DNA of 61,586 nucleotides, taken from positions 1 through 61,586 of the forward strand of contig JAQWUC010000004.1 in assembly GCA_029242355.1 (NCBI GenBank), given 5' to 3'. Shown here piece by piece: positions 24,243-32,997 of this stretch. How positions within the stretch are numbered: the first letter of the stretch is position 1; every line of letters starts with the position of its first letter. The stretch comes from Paracoccaceae bacterium (lineage in GTDB: Bacteria; Pseudomonadota; Alphaproteobacteria; Rhodobacterales; Rhodobacteraceae). A program made the translations under genes and the position numbers. The notes beneath the pieces were generated by a model. That model was not told the origin of the DNA, ran no database searches, and saw nothing but the letters and a program-made list of their open reading frames with translations.

Positions 24243-25316
24243 ATAAAAATTGTCATTAAAATTCTTTATTTTATTTTATCCTCTGGTTTTTTTGTTAACG
24301 TAGCTAGGGGGGAAATAGTATTAGAAATTCATCCATTAGTTCCGATTAGTTCAGTTGAGCTTAAAAGTTTAAATTCTTTTGCAAATGACGTTTCTATTCT
24401 AACTGATGGAGAAGTTAAATTTTTAATTGCTAAGATTAATCCATTGGGAAAGCTCTCTGATAAGCTTGAAAAAGTGAGTAGAGGTACTTATAACGCAGCT
24501 TTTGGGCATACACACCTCTTATCAGAAAAAGAACCGGCTGCTATTTTATTTGGAGCGCCTCCAGTCACAAACGTAATAGGTTTTGATAATACAACATTTT
24601 TTAGTTGGTTTTATAGTGCTGGAGGATCTGACCTATATGATGAAATGTGGGCTGAATCAAATCTTAATATACAAGGTTTCATCTTGCAAACATCTGGACC
24701 ACGTGCCTTTGGTTGGTTTAGAAAGCCATTCTCTTCGCTTGATGAACTTAAAGGAAAGCGAATAAGGGATTCATTCGATTTTACTAACGAAATTCATAAA
24801 GAAATAGGGTTGTCTGTAGTTCCAATGAAAGCGGCTGATGTTCTTCCCGAGTTGGAAAAGAAGAAATTAGATGGTGCTTCATGGTGTTGCCCTGCTTCTG
24901 ACTTAATGCTTGGTTTACATGGCTCAGTTAATAATTATTATCTCCAAGGAATTAGTAAAAACATCTTGAACGCTGACTTATATCTCAATAAAGATGTGTA
25001 TGAAAAATTAAACTTACAACAGCGAAAAGCTATTGAGTTAGCAGCGGCCGCTTCGATAATAAGACATAGCTCAGCCTTAATATATGAAAATGGTAAAGCA
25101 TTGAAAGAGCTCTTAGAAGATCACAATGTTATATTAAATAACACTCCAAGAGAATATTTTGAAGAATACAAAAAAGAAGCAACAGAGTTTCTATCAGAAA
25201 AAGCAAGGGTAAACGATTTTTTTGCAAAAGTTTGGCAAAGTCAGAAAGACTTCGCTATTGTAGGGCATCCATATTGGTCTGAACTTCAAGCTCCGAGCAA
25301 AGGGTTGTATGATTGA
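24243..25316 (+). CDS. TRAP transporter solute-binding protein (TakP/mannitol-chloroaromatic type)
   Basis: A periplasmic DctP-family binder. The track begins at TTG 24444, but the frame is open upstream and encodes a perfect signal peptide, KIVIKILYFILSSGFFVNVARGE, followed by IVLEIHPLVPISSVELKSLNSFAND. No ATG, GTG or TTG precedes the signal peptide. AAAAGGA (24228-24234) sits 8 nt before an ATA codon at 24243, which I take as a rare start, giving 357 residues. GPRAFGWFRKP and LDGASWCCPASD are the substrate-site regions of the oxoacid-binding TRAP subgroup. No DctQ or DctM gene is nearby. It lies between the Zn-ADH and cuyA, so a sulfonate or its 2-oxoacid is a plausible ligand. Confidence 0.85.
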   Translation: MKIVIKILYFILSSGFFVNVARGEIVLEIHPLVPISSVELKSLNSFANDVSILTDGEVKFLIAKINPLGKLSDKLEKVSRGTYNAAFGHTHLLSEKEPAAILFGAPPVTNVIGFDNTTFFSWFYSAGGSDLYDEMWAESNLNIQGFILQTSGPRAFGWFRKPFSSLDELKGKRIRDSFDFTNEIHKEIGLSVVPMKAADVLPELEKKKLDGASWCCPASDLMLGLHGSVNNYYLQGISKNILNADLYLNKDVYEKLNLQQRKAIELAAAASIIRHSSALIYENGKALKELLEDHNVILNNTPREYFEEYKKEATEFLSEKARVNDFFAKVWQSQKDFAIVGHPYWSELQAPSKGLYD

Positions 25317-25412
25317 GTTAATTACAACATCAAATAAACGTAATTTAGAATAGAGAAATAAGAAAACACATTTGGTTAATATTAAAAATTAAAATTTAGA
25401 AAAGGAATTATT

Positions 25413-26411
25413 ATGCATCTTGCTCGTTTCCCACGTGTACGCCTTGGTCATATGAATACACCGCTGGAACTTTTGCCACGTTTAACTGAAGCTTTGGATG
25501 GTCCGGAAATTTGGATTAAAAGAGATGATTGCACAGGCTTGTCAACTGGAGGAAATAAAACAAGAAAATTAGAATTTTTAATGGCGGATGCTTTGGCAAA
25601 GAATGCGGATATTGTTCTAACGCAAGGTGCAACCCAGTCAAATCATGCTAGGCAAACTGCTGCAGCTGCGGCTAAACTGGGCTTAAAGTGCCATATCCTT
25701 CTTGAGGATCGAACAGGAATGACTGATATTAGCTATAAAGAAAATGGAAATGTCTTGCTTAATAACTTACATGGGGCATCTATGGAACATCGGGGACCAG
25801 GCCTTGATATGAATGCTGAAATGGAAGATGCAGCTGAAAATTTTAGAAAAGAAGGTTTAAATGCATATACTATTCCTGGAGGGGGTTCTAATTCTATCGG
25901 TGCGCTTGGTTATGCTAATTGTGCTCAGGAATTAATTGTTCAAAGTACTGAGATGGGTCATGCAATAGACCATATTGTGCATGCAACTGGGTCAGCAGGA
26001 ACACAGGCTGGTCTTATTGTTGGTCTTAAGGCTTTAAATGCCCAAATTCCACTTCTTGGAATTGGTGTAAGAGCGCAAAAAGAGAAACAGGAAGAGAACG
26101 TATATAATGTAGCTGTTGAAACCGCAAAAAAGTTGGGTTGTGATGGTATTGTAAATCGCCAGGATGTTGTAGCAAATTGCGATTATGTGGGTCCCGGTTA
26201 CGGCTTTCCTGCTCAAAGTACGTTAGAGGCCATTGATATTTTTGCTCGGTTAGAGGGTATTTTATTAGATCCAGTATATTCTGGTAAAGGTGGTGCTGGA
26301 CTTATTGATCTTATAAGAAAAAAGCATTTTAAAAGAGGTCAGAGGATTGTTTTTGTACATACTGGAGGCGCTATTGCTCTCGCGGGATACTTAAATAGTT
26401 TTCGGAGCTAG
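25413..26411 (+). CDS. cuyA: L-cysteate sulfo-lyase (CuyA), D-cysteine desulfhydrase family
   Basis: A 332-residue PLP enzyme of the ACC-deaminase/D-cysteine-desulfhydrase family. The PLP lysine is in [18 protein letters not shown] (about 47-64), [21 protein letters not shown] follows, and [21 protein letters not shown] is the phosphate-binding loop. The N-terminus [19 protein letters not shown] and the ending [14 protein letters not shown] resemble CuyA of Ruegeria/Silicibacter pomeroyi as I remember it. CuyA releases sulfite and ammonia from L-cysteate, giving pyruvate. D-cysteine desulfhydrase is the alternative reading. The sulfonate neighbours favour CuyA. AAAGGAA precedes the start. Confidence 0.85.
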   Translation: MHLARFPRVRLGHMNTPLELLPRLTEALDGPEIWIKRDDCTGLSTGGNKTRKLEFLMADALAKNADIVLTQGATQSNHARQTAAAAAKLGLKCHILLEDRTGMTDISYKENGNVLLNNLHGASMEHRGPGLDMNAEMEDAAENFRKEGLNAYTIPGGGSNSIGALGYANCAQELIVQSTEMGHAIDHIVHATGSAGTQAGLIVGLKALNAQIPLLGIGVRAQKEKQEENVYNVAVETAKKLGCDGIVNRQDVVANCDYVGPGYGFPAQSTLEAIDIFARLEGILLDPVYSGKGGAGLIDLIRKKHFKRGQRIVFVHTGGAIALAGYLNSFRS

Positions 26412-26415
26412 GTCG

Positions 26416-27900
26416 ATGAAGTATGTTCTTGCTATAGATCAAGGTACTACATCATCTAGAGCCGTACTTTTTGATAAGAACCTCGAAGTGGCTTTTATAT
26501 CCCAAGAAGAGTTCCCACAACATTTTCCAAAACCTGGTTGGGTTGAGCACAACCCTGACGATATTTGGAATTCTGTTATTTCAGTCTGTAAAAATGTAAT
26601 AGAACAAGCAGGTATTACTGGAAAAGATATTTTATCTATTGGAATTTCTAATCAACGTGAGACAACACTTATTTGGAATAAGAGAACAAGTAAACCAATC
26701 CATAATGCTATAGTATGGCAAGACCGGCGAACATCAGATATCTGTAATGAATTTAAAGCTGATTACCGCGAAGAAACGATTACTAAAAAGACTGGTTTGT
26801 TGTTGGACCCATATTTTTCTGGGACCAAAGTGAAGTGGTTATTGGATCAAAATGATACAATTCATACTGCTTGTGAAAATGGAGATTACTTATTTGGAAC
26901 TGTCGACAGCTTCTTAATATGGAAGTTAACTGGCGGGCGAGTGCATGTGACAGATGCAACGAATGCTTCAAGAACTATGCTCTTTGATATAGATGAAAAT
27001 TGCTGGTCAAAAGAAATTTGTGACTTATTGGGCGTCCCTATGAAGATGTTACCAACTGTTTTAAATTGCGCTGATGATTTTGGGAAAACAAATCCAGAAA
27101 TATTTGGCAATTCAATCCCTATAACAGGGGTCGCAGGAGATCAGCATGCAGCAACAATTGGCCAAGCGTGTTTTGAACCAGGAATGGTCAAGTCTACTTA
27201 TGGTACTGGTTGTTTTGTCATGCTCAATACTGGGAAAAAACGAATTCATTCAAAAAATAGGCTTTTAAGTACAATTGCGTATCGATTAGATGGAGAAATA
27301 ACCTATGCCTTGGAAGGATCAATTTTTATTGCTGGTGCTGCAGTCCAATGGCTTAGGGATGGTTTAAAAATAATTTCTAATGCGTCTGAAGCTGAAGCAT
27401 TTGCGAGAACATCAGATGCTGAACAAAGTGTTTACTTTGTTCCTGCATTTACCGGTCTTGGTGCCCCACATTGGGATGCGGATGCGCGTGGAGCTATTTA
27501 TGGTCTGACACGTAATTCAGGGCCATCAGAAATATGCCGGGCAACTTTGGAGAGCGTAGGTTTTCAAAGTAAAGATTTATTAGATGCGATGATTTCTGAT
27601 GCGCCCGATGCAAAAACATCGATCCTTAGGGTGGATGGCGGTATGAGTAGTTCGGATTGGACGATGCAGTTCCTGGCTGACATTCTTCAGGCTCCAGTTG
27701 ATCGACCAAAGATGTTAGAGACTACTGCGCTTGGTGTAGCTTGGCTGGCAGGTATGTATATTGGATTTTACCCAAGTAAACTTGAATTTGGTAGGAATTG
27801 GTTAAAAGATAAAAGGTTTGAGTCACAAATGGAAAGCGATCTAAGAGCGAAGTTAGTTGCTGGGTGGAAGCTGGTAATTAGTCGTACTTTAGCTAGATAG
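26416..27900 (+). CDS. glpK: Glycerol kinase
   Basis: A 494-residue FGGY-family kinase of normal GlpK length. [15 protein letters not shown] is the phosphate-1 loop. Residues that contact glycerol in E. coli GlpK are all visible: Arg-Glu in [10 protein letters not shown], Trp in IVWQDRRT, Tyr in DPYFSGTK, and Asp-Gln in [27 protein letters not shown] is the adenosine-binding region. It makes glycerol 3-phosphate from glycerol and ATP. It follows cuyA by 4 bp and is therefore probably in the sulfonate operon, without glpD or glpF. The intact glycerol pocket argues for true glycerol kinase activity rather than a sulfonated substrate. Confidence 0.94.
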   Translation: MKYVLAIDQGTTSSRAVLFDKNLEVAFISQEEFPQHFPKPGWVEHNPDDIWNSVISVCKNVIEQAGITGKDILSIGISNQRETTLIWNKRTSKPIHNAIVWQDRRTSDICNEFKADYREETITKKTGLLLDPYFSGTKVKWLLDQNDTIHTACENGDYLFGTVDSFLIWKLTGGRVHVTDATNASRTMLFDIDENCWSKEICDLLGVPMKMLPTVLNCADDFGKTNPEIFGNSIPITGVAGDQHAATIGQACFEPGMVKSTYGTGCFVMLNTGKKRIHSKNRLLSTIAYRLDGEITYALEGSIFIAGAAVQWLRDGLKIISNASEAEAFARTSDAEQSVYFVPAFTGLGAPHWDADARGAIYGLTRNSGPSEICRATLESVGFQSKDLLDAMISDAPDAKTSILRVDGGMSSSDWTMQFLADILQAPVDRPKMLETTALGVAWLAGMYIGFYPSKLEFGRNWLKDKRFESQMESDLRAKLVAGWKLVISRTLAR

Positions 27901-28019
27901 TTGGTTAATTAATCTTCTTCTAACTCACTATAGAGGACGTTTAAGTCAAATTGTACTTGTTTAATGAAAAAATGCATATTAATTTGTCTATCATTGATTT
28001 GTTGTGAGGAGTAATTTGA

Positions 28020-28211
28020 ATGGCTACATACGAATGTGACAACTGTGGAATGGCTGTGAATGCATCATGTGCTAATTGTGATGTTCCTCTCGTCGATAAT
28101 ATTATCACTACGGATGATGGCAATAAAGTACAAGTTTCTGAATGCCCATCTTGTGAAGGTAAGATAAAATCTCCTAGTTGTTGTGGAGCAGAAATGACTT
28201 GCAATAATTGA
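28020..28211 (+). CDS. Small cysteine-rich zinc-ribbon-like protein
   Basis: A 63-residue protein with eleven cysteines. Two close pairs (YECDNCGM and SCANCDV) are followed by SECPSCEGKIKSP and CCGAEMTCN. The paired CxxC arrangement resembles a rubredoxin-type or zinc-ribbon knuckle, so metal (Zn or Fe) binding is likely. I do not recognise a named family or function. The start follows GAGGAG about 7 nt upstream. It is a separate plus-strand unit 119 bp after glpK and ends 2 bp from the stop of the convergent methyltransferase gene. The strong Shine-Dalgarno and conserved Cys spacing argue that it is real. Confidence 0.75.
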   Translation: MATYECDNCGMAVNASCANCDVPLVDNIITTDDGNKVQVSECPSCEGKIKSPSCCGAEMTCNN

Positions 28212-28213
28212 TT

Positions 28214-29119
28214 TTAAAATGAGCTAACAACCTCGTAATCTAGCTTGCTTAATGTTTCATATATGTGTTTTATATGCTGGGGCGATATTTCACAACAGCC
28301 ACCAACAATCCTAGCACCTGATTCTATCCAGCCCATAACGTGTTGAAGATATGCTTCTGGAACTAAGTCTTGCCTTGATTTTAAGACGTCAACTGTACCT
28401 CCGATCTCCAATTCATTTATCGATGCAAATCCATTTGCATAGGCGCCAAAAAGTTTTTTATCGCTCATTAAACAATTTAATGCAACTGTTATAGACTCTG
28501 GGATAGAGCAATTTAAGAGATTAGCTTGATGATTGAACTTATTCAAATGGGCAATAGCCGTTTTTAGTGGCTCGTTAGATCTCAATCGCGAGTCGCTTTG
28601 ATCTGAAATTGTTAGAGAACACCAGGTTTCCATGCTGTGAGATCTTGCCGCAATAATTGATGCTTCAGCTTCTTTAATTGAAGACATTGTCTCGCAAATA
28701 AAGAGATCAACATGCGGTGCTTGTTTATTTGAAATTACTTGGTAACGTTCAATACACTCTTCTAAGGAGGGAGCACTTTCTGGTTTGTAGCTGCCATATA
28801 GAGGAGGCAGGCACCCTGCGATTTTTACGTCAGCTATTTTGCAGTAATCTCTAGCTCGGTTTGCGACTTCGATAGCCTTTTCTTGTAATTCATCAAACAT
28901 CCCTTTTGCTCCGTCCCTGTCTAATCGCTCTGGAGTTGCGGTATAGCTGTTTAACGAAATCACTCGAGCACCGGCCTTTATGAAATCAATGTGAAGATTT
29001 TCAACCAATTCAGGCTCGTTCTTCAAAACTTGAGCCGACCAGAGCGGATGGGGTGCTGATTTAGATCGTTTTATCAGTTCTTGACCCATGCCTCCATCGA
29101 GAAGTATAATTTTTTTCAT
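28214..29119 (-). CDS. Homocysteine S-methyltransferase family protein
   Basis: A 301-residue zinc methyltransferase of the MmuM/BHMT type. The N-terminal KKIILLDGGMGQELIKR, the central HVDLFICETMSSIKEAEA, and the C-terminal GGCCEISPQHIKHI with the zinc-binding cysteine pair are all present. The third zinc cysteine is in ANLLNCSIPES (about 200). These enzymes move a methyl group from S-methylmethionine, betaine or a related sulfonium compound to homocysteine. In marine bacteria DMSP-like donors are conceivable. It lies downstream of the liv genes on the same strand with a 16-bp spacing, which suggests it belongs to that transcript. Confidence 0.9.
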   Translation of the reverse strand: MKKIILLDGGMGQELIKRSKSAPHPLWSAQVLKNEPELVENLHIDFIKAGARVISLNSYTATPERLDRDGAKGMFDELQEKAIEVANRARDYCKIADVKIAGCLPPLYGSYKPESAPSLEECIERYQVISNKQAPHVDLFICETMSSIKEAEASIIAARSHSMETWCSLTISDQSDSRLRSNEPLKTAIAHLNKFNHQANLLNCSIPESITVALNCLMSDKKLFGAYANGFASINELEIGGTVDVLKSRQDLVPEAYLQHVMGWIESGARIVGGCCEISPQHIKHIYETLSKLDYEVVSSF

Positions 29120-29135
29120 ATTTATTTACTTCAAA

Positions 29136-30449
29136 TTATAATTTTTCTTCAGGAATGAGTCCCTTGGGAGCAAACCTAAGAACTAACAATAAAATTATAC
29201 CCATTGTCATGTATCTCATATGAGCAACACTCTCAATAAGGTGAACCCTTACAGGATGATTATCGGCAAGTATGCCGGTAGTTGAGCTAATCAGCCATAT
29301 ACCTATAGGTTCTGATTCAACCCAAAAAAACCAAATTAAAAAACCGCCTAAAATAGAACCAAGGTTATTGCCTGATCCACCAACTATAACCATGACCCAA
29401 ATAACAAATGTATATCTTAAGGGTGTAAAAGACATTGGAGTAAATTGTCCTTCAAGTGTAGTCATCATTGCGCCTGCGACTCCAATCATTGCTGATCCTA
29501 ACACGAACACTTGAAGATGTCTTTTCGAGACGTTTTTACCCATAGCTCTAGCTGCAATCTCATTATCTCTGATTGCTCGCATCATGCGTCCCCAAGGAGA
29601 TCGAAGAGCCTTTTCAGATAACCATACAAAGAAAAATAAAACTGTTAAGAATAGAGCAGAGTAGCAACACTTAACAAATATTGTGGAGAAGTCTCTGACA
29701 GGAACATTAATGAAAGTAGCTAAATTTTGAAACCAGAGTTCATTTTGTAAATTTATTTCGTAGGGAACTGGCCTTGGTATTCCATTTACATTTTTTACGC
29801 CGCGGGTGAGCCAATCTTCATTTTTAACAATATAAAGTATTATTCCCGATATTCCTAACGTTGCTATTGCAAGGTAGTCGCTACGTAATTCTAATGTGAT
29901 TTTTCCAATCACCCATGCCACGCCAGCTGCAAAAACCCCGCCCACTATCCATGAAAGTAGTATGGGTAACCCGAGTCCACCTAGGTAACCTGTTTTTGCA
30001 GCTTCCGTATTTTCAATCGCTTCAATAGCTGGGCCTGTTGTTATTCTAATTAAGGCATATCCTATTATTATAATTAGTATGGTTGGAAGATAGCGGTATC
30101 GTTCCAAAGATTTTGTTTTTTTCCATACGGTGATAGCTATGAGAATTGTAGTTATTAAAATGATAAGACCTAATAAAATATTAGTACCGCCAACAGCCCA
30201 GGTTGCTTCTACCGGTGGGATTGATACAAGCACTGCAGCAAGGCCTCCAATAATTGTAAATCCCATTATTCCAGCATTGAAAAGTCCTGCATAACCCCAT
30301 TGTATATTTACTCCTAAAGTCATAATTGCAGAGATAATACACATATTGAATATGGCGAGAGCAACATTCCAACTTTGTAATAAACCAACACAAACTAGGG
30401 CTAAACCCATAAAAGAAAATAAAAATACTTTTCGTTTTGTACTAATCAT
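29136..30449 (-). CDS. livM: Branched-chain-type amino-acid ABC transporter permease LivM
   Basis: A 437-residue inner-membrane permease with about 10 helices. Family signatures are VNIQWGYAGLFNAGIMGFTIIGGLAAVLV (about 48-76), the coupling segment RSPWGRMMRAIRDNEIAARAMGKNV (about 286-310) and GVAGAMMTTLEGQFTPMSFTP. The region near 85-135 between helices is somewhat extended. Its ATG overlaps the livH stop by 4 bp, so the two are translationally coupled. It forms the transmembrane pore with LivH, driven by LivG and LivF. Substrate is set by the binding protein and could be leucine-type amino acids, amides or urea. Confidence 0.93.
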   Translation of the reverse strand: MISTKRKVFLFSFMGLALVCVGLLQSWNVALAIFNMCIISAIMTLGVNIQWGYAGLFNAGIMGFTIIGGLAAVLVSIPPVEATWAVGGTNILLGLIILITTILIAITVWKKTKSLERYRYLPTILIIIIGYALIRITTGPAIEAIENTEAAKTGYLGGLGLPILLSWIVGGVFAAGVAWVIGKITLELRSDYLAIATLGISGIILYIVKNEDWLTRGVKNVNGIPRPVPYEINLQNELWFQNLATFINVPVRDFSTIFVKCCYSALFLTVLFFFVWLSEKALRSPWGRMMRAIRDNEIAARAMGKNVSKRHLQVFVLGSAMIGVAGAMMTTLEGQFTPMSFTPLRYTFVIWVMVIVGGSGNNLGSILGGFLIWFFWVESEPIGIWLISSTTGILADNHPVRVHLIESVAHMRYMTMGIILLLVLRFAPKGLIPEEKL

Positions 30450-31459
30450 ATTGTTTTACCACTAAATATTCCTGTTGGCTTAACCAACAGTACAATAACT
30501 AAAATGACAAATGAAACTGCAATCTTATAATCAGTAGAAAGAAATTGAATTAAGCCAGTCGGAGCAAGAGATTCGGGTAGTAAATAGCCGGCTACTTTTT
30601 TATATGCAAATGTAAAAATAAGTTCAGAAAACGCTATTACGTAACCACCTACTATTGCTCCTATTGGGTTTCCAACACCACCTAAAATAGCTGAAGCAAA
30701 TACAGGAAGAACAAGGTACATATATATGAAAGGCTTATAACTTTTGTCTAAACCATAGAGAGCACCCGCAACAGTTGCAAGTATTCCCGTAATAACCCAA
30801 GTTATAATAACAACTTTTTTTGGATTAATACCAGACAATAAAGCTAAGTCCTCGTTGTCAGAGTAGGCGCGCATCGATTTACCCGTTCGTGTCCTGTTTA
30901 AGAACCAAAAAAGAAGTATCACTAAGCAGATTGTTATCCCAATTGTAATGCCTTGTGTTGTCTTAATTGCCAAGCCTTCATTTAACCCAGTGAGTTCTTT
31001 GAATTCTCGGGCTTTAAGAATAAAGCGATTACCATCATTGAATTTTCGATCATCTGGTCCAATAATAAAGCGAATTAATCCAGCTGTAAAAAAAAGAACA
31101 CCTACAGAAATTATGAGATATGTTGTTGGGTCAATCTTTTTTTCTCTGTAATACTCGTAAACAAGTGAGTTGGTAGCAAGACAATATAAAATTGTTATGG
31201 TTGCTGCGAAGGGAATTGCAAGAAGAGCTGTTGGAAGAAACCCAAAGGTAAGTCCATAGGACTGAAATAACCAAGTTATTAATATTGTAGACATTGCACC
31301 GAACGACATAAGTTCGCCATGTGCAAAATTTGAGAATCTCAATACGGCATAAACCATAGTTATTCCAAGAGCGCCAAGTGCAAGTTGACTACCATAAGTT
31401 AGTCCAGGAATTATAATATAATTTGTTAAAAGTGTTAGGGAATTTAAAATATCAACCAT
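30446..31459 (-). CDS. livH: Branched-chain-type amino-acid ABC transporter permease LivH
   Basis: A 337-residue permease with eight to nine helices. It carries GLTYGSQLALGALGITMVYAVLRFSNFAHGELM near the N-terminus, the coupling region TRTGKSMRAYSDNEDLALLSGINPKKVV, and LPVFASAILGGVGNPIGAIVGGYVI in the second half, all LivH hallmarks. The start abuts the livF stop with no spacer, and the stop overlaps livM. It is thus an internal gene of the operon order livK-livG-livF-livH-livM, with the methyltransferase gene behind. Confidence 0.93.
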   Translation of the reverse strand: MVDILNSLTLLTNYIIIPGLTYGSQLALGALGITMVYAVLRFSNFAHGELMSFGAMSTILITWLFQSYGLTFGFLPTALLAIPFAATITILYCLATNSLVYEYYREKKIDPTTYLIISVGVLFFTAGLIRFIIGPDDRKFNDGNRFILKAREFKELTGLNEGLAIKTTQGITIGITICLVILLFWFLNRTRTGKSMRAYSDNEDLALLSGINPKKVVIITWVITGILATVAGALYGLDKSYKPFIYMYLVLPVFASAILGGVGNPIGAIVGGYVIAFSELIFTFAYKKVAGYLLPESLAPTGLIQFLSTDYKIAVSFVILVIVLLVKPTGIFSGKTI

Positions 31460-32164
31460 TTACCCACCTAAAAATGCTTTTCTGACTTCTTCATTTTCTA
31501 AAAGTGCTTTTCCGGAATCAATGTATTTATTTTCTCCTTGAACCATAACGAAACCTTTATCAGCAATATTGAGGGCTTGTCGTGCATTTTGCTCCACCAT
31601 TAATATTGCTACCCCCGTTTCTGCTATTTCAATTATTTTATCAAAGAGTTCGTCCATAACAATCGGAGAGACACCAGCTGTAGGTTCGTCAAGTAATAGA
31701 ACCTGAGGGTTTGTCATCAAAGCTCTTCCTACGGCAACTTGCTGGCGCTGTCCCCCTGACAGTTCTCCGGCTTCCTGATGGTATTTTTCTTTAAGGACGG
31801 GAAATAAGTCATAAATTTGTGCAATAGTATCTGCTAGTTCATCACGCCTAATATATCCGCCCATTTCCAAGTTTTCTTCAACGGTCATGGTAGTAAAAAC
31901 ATTGTTTGATTGAGGTACGAATCCCATCCCTTTTAGCACCCGTTCTTGTGGTTCAAGTTTTGTGACATCTTCGTTATTAATTACTATTTGCCCTTGTTTT
32001 AAATTTAACATACCAAAAATAGCTTTCATTGCAGTAGATTTTCCAGCACCATTAGGACCAACTACTACGGCAATTTCACCTTGATCCACGCTGATGGTGC
32101 AATCGTTTAAAATGTTTGCATTCCCGTAACCACCAATCATATTGCTACCTATTAGAAAGCTCAT
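31460..32164 (-). CDS. livF: Branched-chain-type amino-acid ABC transporter ATPase LivF
   Basis: A 234-residue ABC ATPase. The Walker A is GPNGAGKST (about 37-45), the signature motif is ELSGGQRQQVAVGRAL (about 133-148), Walker B is VLLLDEPTAGVSP, and the H-loop position is replaced by Gln as usual in LivF (VAILMVEQNARQAL). It powers the LivHM pore together with LivG. Its start codon shares one nucleotide with the livG stop. Confidence 0.93.
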   Translation of the reverse strand: MSFLIGSNMIGGYGNANILNDCTISVDQGEIAVVVGPNGAGKSTAMKAIFGMLNLKQGQIVINNEDVTKLEPQERVLKGMGFVPQSNNVFTTMTVEENLEMGGYIRRDELADTIAQIYDLFPVLKEKYHQEAGELSGGQRQQVAVGRALMTNPQVLLLDEPTAGVSPIVMDELFDKIIEIAETGVAILMVEQNARQALNIADKGFVMVQGENKYIDSGKALLENEEVRKAFLGG

Positions 32165-32940
32165 TACCTTAACTTTTTATTTTTTTGACCAGTTCCAAGA
32201 TAAGCTTCGATAACTGATTGATTTTCTTTAATTTCTTCAGCAGTTCCTTCCGCAAGAACAGTTCCTTCCGCCATTACTATAACAGGATCACAAAGCCTCG
32301 AAATAAATTCCATGTCATGTTCTATCATACAAAAGGTATAGCCTAGATCTCTATTAAGTCGCTGAATAGCTTCTCCAATAGTCGATAGAAGAGTTCTATT
32401 AACCCCCGCTCCTACCTCGTCCAAAAAAACAACTTTAGGCTCAACCATCATTGTTCTACCAAGTTCTAGAAGTTTTTTTTGTCCACCGGATAAATTACCT
32501 GCGAATTCATTTGCTAGTGAAGATAATTGGAGAAAATCCATGACCTCGTTAGCTTTTTTAGTAATTTCAGCCTCTTCTTTTTTAATATTTGAAGGACGAA
32601 TCCAGATATCAATAAGCTTTTCTCCAGATTGATTTTCGGGCACCATCATTAAGTTTTCGCGAACTGTCAAAGATGAGAACTCGTGAGCAATTTGAAAAGT
32701 TCGCATCAAACCACGTGCGAAAAGCTCATGAGGAGGGAGATGAGTAATGTTTTCATTCTCAAGAAAAACTTTTCCGTGCGATGGAGGATAGACACCTGCA
32801 ATTACGTTGAATAACGTTGTTTTTCCTGCTCCATTTGGTCCAATTAAACCTGTAATACTGCCCTCATTAATTGTCAGCGAAGCATTGCTCACAGCTTTTA
32901 TTCCACCAAAATTTTTACTGAGATTTTTTACGAATATCAT
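32164..32940 (-). CDS. livG: Branched-chain-type amino-acid ABC transporter ATPase LivG
   Basis: A 258-residue ABC ATPase. Walker A is GPNGAGKTT (about 36-44), followed by LMRTFQIAHEFSSLTVRENLMM in the Q-loop region, NLSGGQKKLLELGRTMM as the signature, VVFLDEVGAGVN as Walker B, and MIEHDMEFI as the H-loop. It pairs with LivF. It lies 57 bp downstream of the binding-protein gene, the normal place for a processing or attenuation site that lets the binding protein be made in excess. I see no strong hairpin there. Confidence 0.93.
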   Translation of the reverse strand: MIFVKNLSKNFGGIKAVSNASLTINEGSITGLIGPNGAGKTTLFNVIAGVYPPSHGKVFLENENITHLPPHELFARGLMRTFQIAHEFSSLTVRENLMMVPENQSGEKLIDIWIRPSNIKKEEAEITKKANEVMDFLQLSSLANEFAGNLSGGQKKLLELGRTMMVEPKVVFLDEVGAGVNRTLLSTIGEAIQRLNRDLGYTFCMIEHDMEFISRLCDPVIVMAEGTVLAEGTAEEIKENQSVIEAYLGTGQKNKKLR

Positions 32941-32997
32941 AGTTATGTTATCTTACGAAATGGCCCAAGTTATTATTAACATGGACCATTTTTATTT

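Noticed and set aside
26416-27900. Glycerol kinase homologue re-tooled for DHPS
   Set aside because: The residues that hold glycerol in E. coli GlpK all appear conserved, so a changed substrate is not supported by sequence.
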